DNA from: CAVUFH01 sp963740835
Lineage (GTDB): Bacteria > Actinomycetota > Acidimicrobiia > IMCC26256 > PALSA-610
NCBI GenBank assembly: GCA_963740835.1
Contig: CAVUFH010000002.1
Span: 434,001-498,000, forward strand
Reading direction: 5' to 3'
DNA: 64,000 nucleotides
Shown here in pieces: positions 50,068 to 58,358 of this stretch. The translations under genes were made by a program, and so were the position numbers. The notes under the pieces were generated by a model, which worked only from the letters and a program-made list of their open reading frames with translations, was not told the origin of the DNA and searched no databases. Numbering within the stretch: the first letter of the stretch is position 1; every line of letters starts with the position of its first letter.

Positions 50068-51774
50068 TCACGGGCTGGGTCTGCCCTGCGCGTCGAATAC
50101 CGCGACGACGTCGGTCACCCGTTCGTAGTACGCGCCGTCACCGATCGCCGCGCTGATGCCGTAGCGGTCGAGCTGCTCTCGCACGTCGTCGGCCACTCGG
50201 GCGAACACGAGGCGGGTCCCGTGCTCGGCGAGGAGGCCGTGGACCTCTTTGAGCACCTTCGATCCGGAGTAGTCGACGTCGATCATCGCCTCGGCGTCGA
50301 TACAGAACCAGCGAACCGGCGCGCCTTGATTGCAGATGGCGAAGACCTCTTCCGAGAATCGGTTGGTGTTCGCGTAGTAGAGGCCCGCGGCGAACTCGTA
50401 CACGACGAGGCCGTCCTGCGTGCGGGCGCCGGGTACCGCGGGGATCCGCTCGAAGTTCTCACCATCGAGGACGATGACCGAGTCGTTCGGGTGGTAGCCC
50501 CGCCGGAGATGCTCGATGATCGAAACGATCACGGCGAGCACGACTCCTTGTTCGACGCCGATGGTGACCACGACAGTCGCGGTGAGCGCGGCGATCCAGA
50601 ACTCGTCGCGTCGCGCAGCCAGGATGTCGCGCATACCGGCGATGTCGACGAGCTCGATGCCGATGATGAACACCACTGATGCGAGGACGCAGTTCGGCAG
50701 GTATTGCAGCGGCGCGGTGAGGAAAAGGAGGACGATAAGGACGATCCCCGAGGTCGAGAGCATCGCGATCTGGCTGCGACCGCCGGCGGAGTCGAGGATC
50801 TGCGTCTTCGTGGGGCTGCCATTGACGACGAAGGTCCCGGAGAGTCCAGCCGAGACGCTGGCGAGGCCCAAACCGACGAGGTCGACGTTCTCGTCGAAGT
50901 GCTCCTGGTAGCGCGCGGCGTACGCGCGCGAAGTCGCCGCGCTCTGCGCCAGGATCACGAGGAACATGGCGCCGACGGTGCCCAAGTACTGGGGGATGTC
51001 GCTCCACGCAACGTCGGGAACGCCGAAGCTCGGCAACCCGCTCGGCACGGTGCCCAACGTCGAGATCCCGTGGCTCGCGAAGTCCCAGAGCCACGAGAAG
51101 AAGATCGTGCCGACGACGGCGATGAGCGCGCCGGGGATCTTCTTGTTGATCATCTTGGCGCCGAAGATCACGACGATGACGCTGAGCGAGACCGCGAGTG
51201 TCGTCATGCTCGTCTCGCTCAAGTTCGTGATCGTGTCCCAGAACTTCTTCAGCGTCGTGTCCCCGGTTGCCGAGATTCCGAGCATGCCGCCGAGTTGGCC
51301 CATGGCGACCTGGATGCCGACGCCGGTCAGGAAGCCGATCAGCACGCTGCGCGACAGGAAGTCGGCGATGAACCCGAGGCGAACGAGGCGCGCGACGATG
51401 AGCACGACGCCGGTGACGATCGCGAGTGCGCCCGCCAGCGCGACGTAATCCGGTGACGCGATGGGCGCCGCGCCCGCGATGCCGGCCGCGAGGATCGCGG
51501 CGGTCGCGGAGTCGGCGCCGACGACGAGGTGGCGCGACGAGCCGAGCAACGCGAAGACGGCGATCGGAATGAGGATCGTGTAGAGCCCGGTGATCACCGG
51601 CATCCCGGCGATCGAGGCGTAGCCCATGACCTCGGGGATGCCGAGCGCGGCCAGCGTGATGCCCGCGATCAGGTCGACCGGGACCTGCTTGCGGTCGACC
51701 GGCCGGATCCCCTCGAGCACCGGGAACCACGACTTCTTCAGCGGCGCCGCCGACGGCGAATCAGCGGCAACCAC
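50068..51774 (-). CDS. SulP family anion transporter with STAS domain
   Basis: 568 residues. It starts WFPVLEGIRPVDRKQVPVDLIAGITLAALGIPEVM, the SulP opening. About ten to twelve membrane segments and the LSGTFVVNGSPTKTQILDSAGG signature follow. A cytoplasmic STAS domain occupies the last 130 residues (VRWFCIDAEAMIDVDYSGSKVLKEV). It carries sulfate, bicarbonate or organic anions; substrate unresolved. GTG start. It is 179 bases upstream of the DUF2252 gene on the same strand. Confidence 0.88.
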   Translation of the reverse strand: MVAADSPSAAPLKKSWFPVLEGIRPVDRKQVPVDLIAGITLAALGIPEVMGYASIAGMPVITGLYTILIPIAVFALLGSSRHLVVGADSATAAILAAGIAGAAPIASPDYVALAGALAIVTGVVLIVARLVRLGFIADFLSRSVLIGFLTGVGIQVAMGQLGGMLGISATGDTTLKKFWDTITNLSETSMTTLAVSLSVIVVIFGAKMINKKIPGALIAVVGTIFFSWLWDFASHGISTLGTVPSGLPSFGVPDVAWSDIPQYLGTVGAMFLVILAQSAATSRAYAARYQEHFDENVDLVGLGLASVSAGLSGTFVVNGSPTKTQILDSAGGRSQIAMLSTSGIVLIVLLFLTAPLQYLPNCVLASVVFIIGIELVDIAGMRDILAARRDEFWIAALTATVVVTIGVEQGVVLAVIVSIIEHLRRGYHPNDSVIVLDGENFERIPAVPGARTQDGLVVYEFAAGLYYANTNRFSEEVFAICNQGAPVRWFCIDAEAMIDVDYSGSKVLKEVHGLLAEHGTRLVFARVADDVREQLDRYGISAAIGDGAYYERVTDVVAVFDAQGRPSP

Positions 51775-51903
51775 GAGCCGCGCCTTTCCAGAGCCAATGC
51801 GTGCCGTCGTCGCCGCACGTTCTCCGAGCCATCGGTCCTCGCCCCTCGCGTTGGACCCGGTTCAGGGTCGTCGGCTGACCCTACGGAACCAGCCGCAGCC
51901 GCT

Positions 51904-53480
51904 TCATCCACCAAACGGGATGAATTGACCGACCTCTTCACGAAGCTTGTGCTTCATGACCTTGCCGGTCGCATTGCGGGGGAGCTCGTCGACGAACCAG
52001 AGCCGGCGCGGGCGTTTGTAGTCGGCGAGACGGTCTTCGCAGAACTGTCGGAGCGATTCGACGGTGAGCGTGCTGCCGGCGCGGCGCACGACGAATGCGC
52101 CGACATCCTCGCCCAACACGGTGTGCGGCACACCGATGACTGCCGCTTCCTGGACATCGGGGTGCTCGAGCAGCACCGCTTCGACATCCGTCGCGTAGAT
52201 GTTGTTGCCGCCGCGGATGATCATGTCCTTGATGCGACCCGAGATGAAGACGAAGCCTTCGTCGTCGAGGTACGCGAGATCGCCGGTGCGCAACCAACCG
52301 TCCTCGGTCCAGGTGCTCGCGTTGGCGCCATCGTCCTTGTAGTACTCGCGCCGCTTCCCCGGCAGGCGCACGAGCAGTTCTCCGACCTCGTCCGGACCCC
52401 TCCGCGCGTCGGTATCGGGGTCGACGACCTTGACCTCCATCGGCGGCATCGGCTTGCCGACCGAACCGGGCTTGCGGGCGAGGTCTTCCTTCGGCATCAC
52501 GATGTACGCGGGGCCGGCTTCGGTGAGCCCGTACGAGTTCGACACCGATGCCTGCGGCATGCGGTCCTGGAGTCGTTTCAGTGTCGCCGGCGCGAGTGGC
52601 GCCGAACCGATGGACACCGCGATCGGCGCCGACAGGTCTGCCGACTCGAACCGCGGGCTCGCGGTGACGAGCTCGGCCATCGCGGGCACCATGAAGATCA
52701 TCATCGGGTGATCGTGCTCGACGACATCGAACCAGCGGTCGACGTCGAACTTCGGCATGTAGACGCCGCGCAGCCCCATCTTCATCGGGTTGTAGATGAA
52801 GCTCATGCCCGCGAACGTGAACAATGGTGCGCCGTGCAACCACCCGGCGCCGCTCCAGTGCGGCGCGCCGTTCGGGATCATCGCGACGTTGCGATGCCGG
52901 ACGAGCACACCCTTCGGGAGCCCGGTCGTACCCGAGGTGTACATGATGTCGGCCATGTCGTCCGCGTCGAGTGGCACCTGCACTTCACTCGCGTCGAGAG
53001 TCGCGGTTTCATCGTCCCAGCCGAACGCGCCGTCGGCCGCGCCGTCGGCCGCGCCGTCGGCGTTCACGATTGAGTGCAACGACGGCACGTGCGCGGCGAC
53101 GGCGCGCGCAGAGTCGAGAAGATCGCGGCACGTGAACATCGCGCTGACCTCGGCGTGACCCAAGATCGCAACGAGCTCCGGCACGGACAAGCGCGTATTG
53201 GCCGGCACCATGACCGCGCCGGCCTTGTGCACGGCGGCGTACGCGACGATCCAGCGCAGGCAGTACTCGTTCGGGAGATAGATCGCGACGCGGTCGCCCC
53301 TGCGCGACGCCGCGTTGCATGAGCCAGCGCGCGGCCTGATTCGAACGCGCTTCCCATTGCGCGAACGTGATCTGCGTCGCCGGCCCCGAGGTCCTGATAC
53401 GCGACCGCGTCGGGACGCACGGTCGCCATGAAGCGCAACTGATCGACGAGCAGCGGACCCGCGGGCGCGTCGGTCGCCAT
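51904..53480 (-). CDS. AMP-forming acyl-CoA synthetase/ligase, two frameshifts
   Basis: About 524 residues after correcting +1 indels near 53385 and 53300. The N-terminal pieces DQLRFMATVRPDAVAYQDLG, QITFAQWEARSNQAARWLM and DRVAIYLPNEYCLRWIVAY lie in three frames. From HKAGAVMVPANTRLS it is continuous, with MYTSGTTGLPKGV, NSYGLTEAGP, WLRTGDLAYLDDEG and LPRNATGKVMKHKLR. It activates an acid to acyl-CoA. It starts 4 bases after the SDR stop, so both share the class II operator at 54372. Confidence 0.85.
53027..53062. repeat. Three 12-bp tandem repeats inside the ligase gene
   Basis: GCGCCGTCGGCC occurs twice and GCGCCGTCGGCG once, without gaps. On the coding strand it gives an ADG-A repeat in a surface loop, in frame, so it does not break the protein. 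Confidence 0.85.
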
Positions 53481-53484
53481 GTGC

Positions 53485-54357
53485 CTACTGGCCGAAGCCC
53501 ATGGGCGGCACCTTGGAACGGCGCCCGGCGAACAGCTCGTCCTTGCGATCGATGAGTTCCTCCGGCGTCCACCGGCCTTCGCCGCGGTCGAGGGTCGCCG
53601 CGAGCTGCCAGCCCTGCAACAGGTGCACGCGCGTGCCCCAGACGACGAACACCTGGCCCGACACGTCGGCCGCGGCGTCGCTCGCCAGGAACACGACCAT
53701 CGGTGCGATCTGTTCCGGGTCCCACTCCGGTCCGCTCATGTAGTCGGCCGCGCCCGGCACGCTGTCGGTCATGCGGGTGAGCGCGCGTGGGCAAACGACG
53801 TTCGCGGTCACGCCGTACTTCTTCATCTCGCGGGCGAGCACGAGCGTCATGCCGACGATGCCGGCCTTGGCGGTCGAGTAGTTGACCTGACCGGCCTGGC
53901 CGAACAGCCCTGACTCGCTCGCGGTGTTGATGATGCGCCCGCTCACCGCTTCGCCGGCCTTGCCGCGATTACGCCAGTGCTTCACCGCGTGGTGGCTCGG
54001 CGCGACGTGCCCCTTCAGGTGGACTTCGATGACCGCGTCCCACTCGGCTTCGGTGATGTTGAAGCTCATCGCGTCGCGCAGGATGCCGGCGTTGTTGACG
54101 AGGATGTCGAGCCGGCCGAACTCGGTGACCGCCTGGTCGACCACGGCGCCGGCTCCGGTCCACGTCGCCACGTTGTCGCGGTTGGCGACCGCAGTGCCGC
54201 CGGCGTCGGTGATCTCGGCGACGACGGTGCCGGCGTCGTCGTCGAGATCGTTCACGACGACGCGCGCGCCCTCCGCGGCGAGCAGGCGCGCGTGGCCGCG
54301 GCCGATGCCGCGCCCCGCGCCGGTGACGATCGCGACCTTGCCCTCGAGGATTCCCAT
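53485..54357 (-). CDS. Short-chain dehydrogenase/reductase (MFE/HSD17B4-like SDR)
   Basis: 290 residues. TGAGRGIG, NDLDDDAG, NNAGILRD and YSTAKAG are the classical motifs. The inserted loop HAVKHWRNRGKAGEAVSGRI and the long C-terminal tail are typical of the (3R)-hydroxyacyl-CoA dehydrogenase type found in peroxisomal multifunctional enzyme 2 and actinobacterial sterol degradation. It probably oxidises a 3-hydroxyacyl-CoA. Leads an operon with the acyl-CoA ligase; the operator lies 15 to 34 bases before its ATG. Confidence 0.86.
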   Translation of the reverse strand: MGILEGKVAIVTGAGRGIGRGHARLLAAEGARVVVNDLDDDAGTVVAEITDAGGTAVANRDNVATWTGAGAVVDQAVTEFGRLDILVNNAGILRDAMSFNITEAEWDAVIEVHLKGHVAPSHHAVKHWRNRGKAGEAVSGRIINTASESGLFGQAGQVNYSTAKAGIVGMTLVLAREMKKYGVTANVVCPRALTRMTDSVPGAADYMSGPEWDPEQIAPMVVFLASDAAADVSGQVFVVWGTRVHLLQGWQLAATLDRGEGRWTPEELIDRKDELFAGRRSKVPPMGFGQ

Positions 54358-54371
54358 GGTCCGCCGATTTT

Positions 54372-54391
54372 CCCTGACGTGCGTGTCAGGG
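54372..54391. promoter_or_regulatory. TetR-type operator, class II
   Basis: Arms CCCTGAC and GTCAGGG around GTGCGT, perfectly paired. It shares a 16-base core with the site at 40809-40826. It is immediately next to the stop of the LysM gene and just before the SDR start. Confidence 0.7.
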
Positions 54392-54979
54392 TCAAAGCGC
54401 AGGCAGCGCGACGATCTCGCCGGGGAAGATGAGGCTCGGGTCGCCCGAACGGAGTGTCGCCCGGTTCTGTTCGATCACCGCGCGCCAGTAAGGAACGATC
54501 ACCGCGTCGGACGGGCGCGCGTCACCGCTCACGCGCCCGAGCTCGTCGGCGGCGATGCGCCACAGATTGTCGCCGGGTACCACGACGTGCGTCCGCGCCG
54601 ACGCGGGCCGCGGAGCCGGTGACGCCGCGGGCGCGGGCGCGGGAGCCGGCGCGGGCGCATCGGGTGCCGCGGGTGGGGCTGGCGTGCGCACGAACGGTTC
54701 GTCGGCCGTCGGTGCGGACGCGGGCGTCGGCGCATCTGCGTGTGCGATCGCAGGTGTGCACACGATCGCGAGGGTCGCGATGCCGGCCGCGCGCCGGACC
54801 CACGGCGGCGCCACACGCAGGAGGTGCCGGAAGGAGCGTGCGCCGGGACGGCACCGAGCGGCCGTGCAGCAGAGGAGACCGAGCGCGTGCCACAAGAGAA
54901 GCAGGGTGGCGAGAGCGCTCGCGGCGGCGAGCGCCAGGGTGTCGCCGTCGCGGAGCGAGCCGGTGTCGAAGGGCAGCAT
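54392..54979 (-). CDS. LysM-domain protein with membrane segments
   Basis: 195 residues. A hydrophobic segment (LALAAASALATLLLLWHALGL), a second one (AAGIATLAIVCTPAIAHADA) ending in a signal-like site, an Ala/Pro-rich linker of about 40 residues, and a C-terminal LysM motif (THVVVPGDNLWRIAADELGR, ending LIFPGEIVALPAL). LysM binds peptidoglycan, so the protein is probably a cell-wall-linked envelope protein. It diverges from a secreted protein at 55056 across 76 bases. Confidence 0.78.
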   Translation of the reverse strand: MLPFDTGSLRDGDTLALAAASALATLLLLWHALGLLCCTAARCRPGARSFRHLLRVAPPWVRRAAGIATLAIVCTPAIAHADAPTPASAPTADEPFVRTPAPPAAPDAPAPAPAPAPAASPAPRPASARTHVVVPGDNLWRIAADELGRVSGDARPSDAVIVPYWRAVIEQNRATLRSGDPSLIFPGEIVALPAL

Positions 54980-55006
54980 GGCGAGCCACAATATGAAGTT
55001 GTGACA

Positions 55007-55019
55007 AGTTGCTGCAACT
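55007..55019. promoter_or_regulatory. AGTTGC-T-GCAACT palindrome between divergent envelope genes
   Basis: Six-base perfect arms and one central base, midway between the LysM gene and the 55056 gene. It lies in AT-richer sequence than its surroundings, a likely shared promoter/operator. Confidence 0.45.
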
Positions 55020-55055
55020 CCTGTCATCTCACATCTGAGTGGATAGGATCTCCTG

Positions 55056-55688
55056 ATGCTCGATTCGGTCCCGCGTCCGCCCGCATCCCGCCCCCGGCGC
55101 CCGCCCCGTCTGCGCCTCCTGCTCCCGCTCCCGGCCCGCACGGTCCGGCTCGGCAGCCTGCTGCTCGTGCTCGCCGTGGGCTGCGGGATCGCGCTCCGGC
55201 TCGGACCGGGCTCGGCGTCCGAGTCCGGCGCCACGGCGACACCCGGGCCCCGCCGATCCGTCGCAACCCCGCGCCCGAGCACCACCGTGCCGGCGGTCCG
55301 GCCGTTCACGGCGGCAGTGGGTGGCACCACCGGATGCCAGTCGCTCGCGGCCGCCGCGCCGCAGCTGCTGTGCCCGATCCCGAGCGGCACCGTCACGTAC
55401 ACGCAGGTCACCGACGTCGCGGCGCGCTACCGCGCGATCGCCGACCCCGACGACGGCGTCGCCGAACGGGGCCCGGCCGCGTGTGCGCGCGGCCGCGCCG
55501 ACGAGCGGGCGTGGTCGCGTCCCGACGCGCCGGCCCGCGTCGCGGGCCGTTACCGCTGCCGGGTCGTGGCGACGCGCGCCGAGATGTGGTGGACCGTCAC
55601 CGACGCCGGCGTGCTCGCGGACGCGACGCGCGACGACGGTGATCTGTCTGCGCTCTTCTCGTGGTGGCGATCGCGGACCGCGGGCTGA
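55056..55688 (+). CDS. Membrane-anchored secreted protein of unknown function
   Basis: 210 residues. A Pro/Arg-rich N-terminus (PRPPASRPRRPPRLR), one membrane helix (LGSLLLVLAVGCGIAL), a Thr/Pro linker, and a domain of about 120 residues with four cysteines (GGTTGCQ, QLLCPI, PAACARG, RYRCRVV) that could form two disulfides. The end (MWWTVTDAGVLADATRDDGDL) looks like a strand-helix finish. No family recognised. It ends exactly where the convergent DUF2231 gene ends. Confidence 0.6.
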   Translation: MLDSVPRPPASRPRRPPRLRLLLPLPARTVRLGSLLLVLAVGCGIALRLGPGSASESGATATPGPRRSVATPRPSTTVPAVRPFTAAVGGTTGCQSLAAAAPQLLCPIPSGTVTYTQVTDVAARYRAIADPDDGVAERGPAACARGRADERAWSRPDAPARVAGRYRCRVVATRAEMWWTVTDAGVLADATRDDGDLSALFSWWRSRTAG

Positions 55689-56270
55689 TCAGTGCCCGCC
55701 GGGGTCTGGTGCACTCTCGCCACCTTCGCCTGCGGTCGGTTGCACCCTGTGCCACGTCGCCTTGGCGCCGCTGTGCCCGGCGCGCACCGTCCACACCGTC
55801 GCCGCCGCACCGGACACGACCGTCAGCACCGCGAGCGTGATCACGATCGGCTGCCGGGCGACGGTTCTCGTCATGGTCGCAGTTCCCGCCGGCGAGGCGG
55901 CCGCCGAATCGGAACTCGTGATCGCTTCGCGCTCCCTCCACCACGTGTAGCCGACGTACGCCGTCAGCGCGACGAAGAACAGGAAGGCGAACGGCCGCAG
56001 TTGCTCCGCGATCTGGGAATGCTCGTGGATCAACCGCTCCGAGCCGGTCCCTTCGACGCCTTCTTGGAGGGACTCACCGCTCCCGATCGCGAGTTGCACG
56101 AAGACCAGCGAGATGCCGGAGAGCACGACGAGGATCCAGCCGAGACGGCGGCGCCATGTGCTGCTCACCGCGACGGCGACTGCACCGATCGCCGTGAGCG
56201 GAAGGAGTACCACCGGGATGTGGACGAGCAGCGGATGGGCCGGCAGGCCGAACAGTCGGTTGATCTCCAC
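55689..56270 (-). CDS. DUF2231 family membrane protein
   Basis: 193 residues. LFGLPAHPLLVHIPVVLLPL is the DUF2231 signature, with the conserved His residues in a PAHPLLVHIP turn. Helices SSTWRRRLGWILVVLSGISL and FAFLFFVALTAYVGY follow, plus a fourth near the C-terminus. The family resembles the heme- or redox-type four-helix membrane domains, but function is unknown. GGAGG lies 5 bases before the GTG start at 56270. Confidence 0.8.
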   Translation of the reverse strand: MEINRLFGLPAHPLLVHIPVVLLPLTAIGAVAVAVSSTWRRRLGWILVVLSGISLVFVQLAIGSGESLQEGVEGTGSERLIHEHSQIAEQLRPFAFLFFVALTAYVGYTWWREREAITSSDSAAASPAGTATMTRTVARQPIVITLAVLTVVSGAAATVWTVRAGHSGAKATWHRVQPTAGEGGESAPDPGGH

Positions 56271-56448
56271 GCGTTCCTCCGAGTAGGTGGCACACGTGTT
56301 GTACCGGAACCAGCGCGGCCGGACGGGCTCCTGCGGGTAAGCGTTTGGCCAAGGCTTCGCTCTCTGGCTCGGGCCGAGCATCCCTGACGACCGCTGGGCG
56401 CCGATGGTAGGTTCCGCGGCACTTTCGTCCTCTCCGGGGGTTGGCCTC

Positions 56449-57189
56449 ATGTGGCTCTTCGACCAGAACGGCTTCGACAACGCGCTGCGGATCAGTCACG
56501 TCATCGTCGCGGTCATGTGGATGGGTCTGCTGTGGTTCTTCAATTTCGTGCAGGTCCCCGCGTATGCCGAGATGGATGCCGCGGCTCGTAACAACGCGCT
56601 CGACAAGTTGACGTGGCGCGCGTTGTGGTGGTTCCGATGGGCCGCGGCCGCCACGGTGGTGTTCGGCCTGCTCATCATCGCGGTGTGGCCCGACGTCTAC
56701 GACGGCGACTACTGGAAGAGCACGGCCGGTGTGACGCTGTTGCTCGGCATCATCATGGGTATCGCGATGGCCGCCAACGTGTGGATGGTGATCTGGCCGA
56801 ACCAGCAGATCGTCATCGCCAACGCGAGGAACGTGCAGGCGGGTGGCGAAGCCAACCCGGACGCGGCTGCCGCAGGACGTCGGGGCGCGATGGCGTCACG
56901 GCAGAACACGATCTTCTCGCTGCCGCTGCTGGTCTTCATGGTCGGCGCGTCGCACTTCTACAACGCGTTCCACTGGGACCAGACTCCCGGCGGCGCGAAG
57001 TGGGGGCTCTACTTCATCGTCGGACTCGCGATCATCGTGATCCTCCAGCTGAACGCGCTGGGCAAGATCAGCGGCACCGGCAGCGGCGGACTCAACGTGA
57101 TCTACGAGACGCACAAGAACGCGATGTACACCGGCTTCGTGCTGATCGCGTTCTTCTACGTGTTCGCAGAGATCGTCCTGCGCCGATAG
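56449..57189 (+). CDS. Urate hydroxylase PuuD-type membrane protein (Urate_ox_N) without cytochrome c domain
   Basis: 246 residues. HVIVAVMWMGLLWFFNFVQVPAYAEM, then LWWFRWAAAATVVFGLLII and AANVWMVIWPNQQ match the N-terminal membrane domain of PuuD (DUF989). About seven membrane helices and several conserved His and Arg residues are present. The full enzyme adds a C-terminal cytochrome c with CxxCH; none is present here. It may be a stand-alone membrane oxidase subunit. The ATG at 56449 follows GGGGG. Confidence 0.72.
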   Translation: MWLFDQNGFDNALRISHVIVAVMWMGLLWFFNFVQVPAYAEMDAAARNNALDKLTWRALWWFRWAAAATVVFGLLIIAVWPDVYDGDYWKSTAGVTLLLGIIMGIAMAANVWMVIWPNQQIVIANARNVQAGGEANPDAAAAGRRGAMASRQNTIFSLPLLVFMVGASHFYNAFHWDQTPGGAKWGLYFIVGLAIIVILQLNALGKISGTGSGGLNVIYETHKNAMYTGFVLIAFFYVFAEIVLRR

Positions 57190-57207
57190 CGGCCGGCGCC
57201 AGCGGCG

Positions 57208-58335
57208 TCAGAGACCGAGCGAGGTAGCGAGCGCGGCGCGGTGGATCGCGCTCGTGCCGAAGAGTTGCTCACCGGACTTCGCCCGCTTCACGTAGAGGTG
57301 CATGTCGTGCTCCCACGTGTAGCCGATGCCGCCGTGGATCTGGATGCCCTCCTTGCCCAGGAGGCGCTGGCAGTCGCCGGCCGCGGCCTTGGCGACCGAC
57401 GCGGCGCGGTGCCGGCGCTGGTCGTCCTCGGCGATCGTGAGCGCGGCGAAGTAGCCGGTCGAGCGGGCCCGTTCGAGCGCGATCAGCATATCGGCGAACT
57501 TGTGCTTCGTTGCCTGGAACGAACCGATGGGCACGCCGAACTGCACGCGCTCCCTGGCGTAGTCGATCGACACGTCGAAGATCGTCTGCGCGGTGCCGAC
57601 CATCTCGAGGGCGAGCGCGACCGTCGCCTCTTCCACCGCGCGCCGGAGCGCGGCGGCCGCCGGCACGCCGGTGCCGAGGACGCGGTCCGCTGACACCACG
57701 GTGCCGTCGAAGCGGACGTGCGCGAGCTTCCGGCTGAAGTCGAACGGGATGACGGGGGTGAGGTCGACGGCGTCAGTCGACACGACCACTGCGCGGACGC
57801 CGTCGTCGCCGGTGGTGCCCGGGTCGCGCGCGACGACCGCGAGCTCGCTCACCGCGTCGGCTTCGATCACGAAGCGCTTCTCGCCACGCAGCACGAACTG
57901 GTCGCCGCGACGTTCGACAGTCACGGTGGTGTCGGACGGATCAAACGAACCACTGGTCTCGCAGATCGCCAAGCTGCCGGCGAGCCCGTCGACGGCAACC
58001 GCGCCGAGCCAGCGGGCGCGTTGCTCGTCGGTGCCGCACTCCTGCACCGTGGGGACGAACTGGGTGATCGTCGGCAGCAGCGGACCGGGCGCGATGACGC
58101 GTCCGAGCTCTTCGGCGAGGATCGCGGCCTCGACCGGACCGAGCCCGATGCCGCCGTACTCCTCGGCGATGGTGAGCCCCGCCCACCCGAGCGCGACGAA
58201 CGTGTCCCACAGCGCGGTCGGGCGCGCGCCGGTCTCGACGACCGAACGGGCGAGCGTGACCGGCGCTTCCTTGACGAGGACCGTGCGGATCGCTTCGCGC
58301 AGCTCGTCCTGATCCGGTGAGAAGTCGAGTTCCAT
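57208..58335 (-). CDS. Acyl-CoA dehydrogenase
   Basis: 375 residues, full length. It starts LDFSPDQDELREAIRTVL and has EEYGGIGLGPVEAAILAEELGR. The middle FAD strand ICETSGSFDPSD is a weakened form of the usual cTEPxAGSD. Then come YARERVQFGVPIGSFQATKH and IHGGIGYTWEHDMHLYVKRA. It introduces a double bond in an acyl-CoA. It is the second gene behind the acyl-CoA ligase at 58359 (23-base gap), the natural order of activation then oxidation. Confidence 0.86.
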   Translation of the reverse strand: MELDFSPDQDELREAIRTVLVKEAPVTLARSVVETGARPTALWDTFVALGWAGLTIAEEYGGIGLGPVEAAILAEELGRVIAPGPLLPTITQFVPTVQECGTDEQRARWLGAVAVDGLAGSLAICETSGSFDPSDTTVTVERRGDQFVLRGEKRFVIEADAVSELAVVARDPGTTGDDGVRAVVVSTDAVDLTPVIPFDFSRKLAHVRFDGTVVSADRVLGTGVPAAAALRRAVEEATVALALEMVGTAQTIFDVSIDYARERVQFGVPIGSFQATKHKFADMLIALERARSTGYFAALTIAEDDQRRHRAASVAKAAAGDCQRLLGKEGIQIHGGIGYTWEHDMHLYVKRAKSGEQLFGTSAIHRAALATSLGL

Positions 58336-58358
58336 GCGGGCGCCAGACTACGAGGTGG

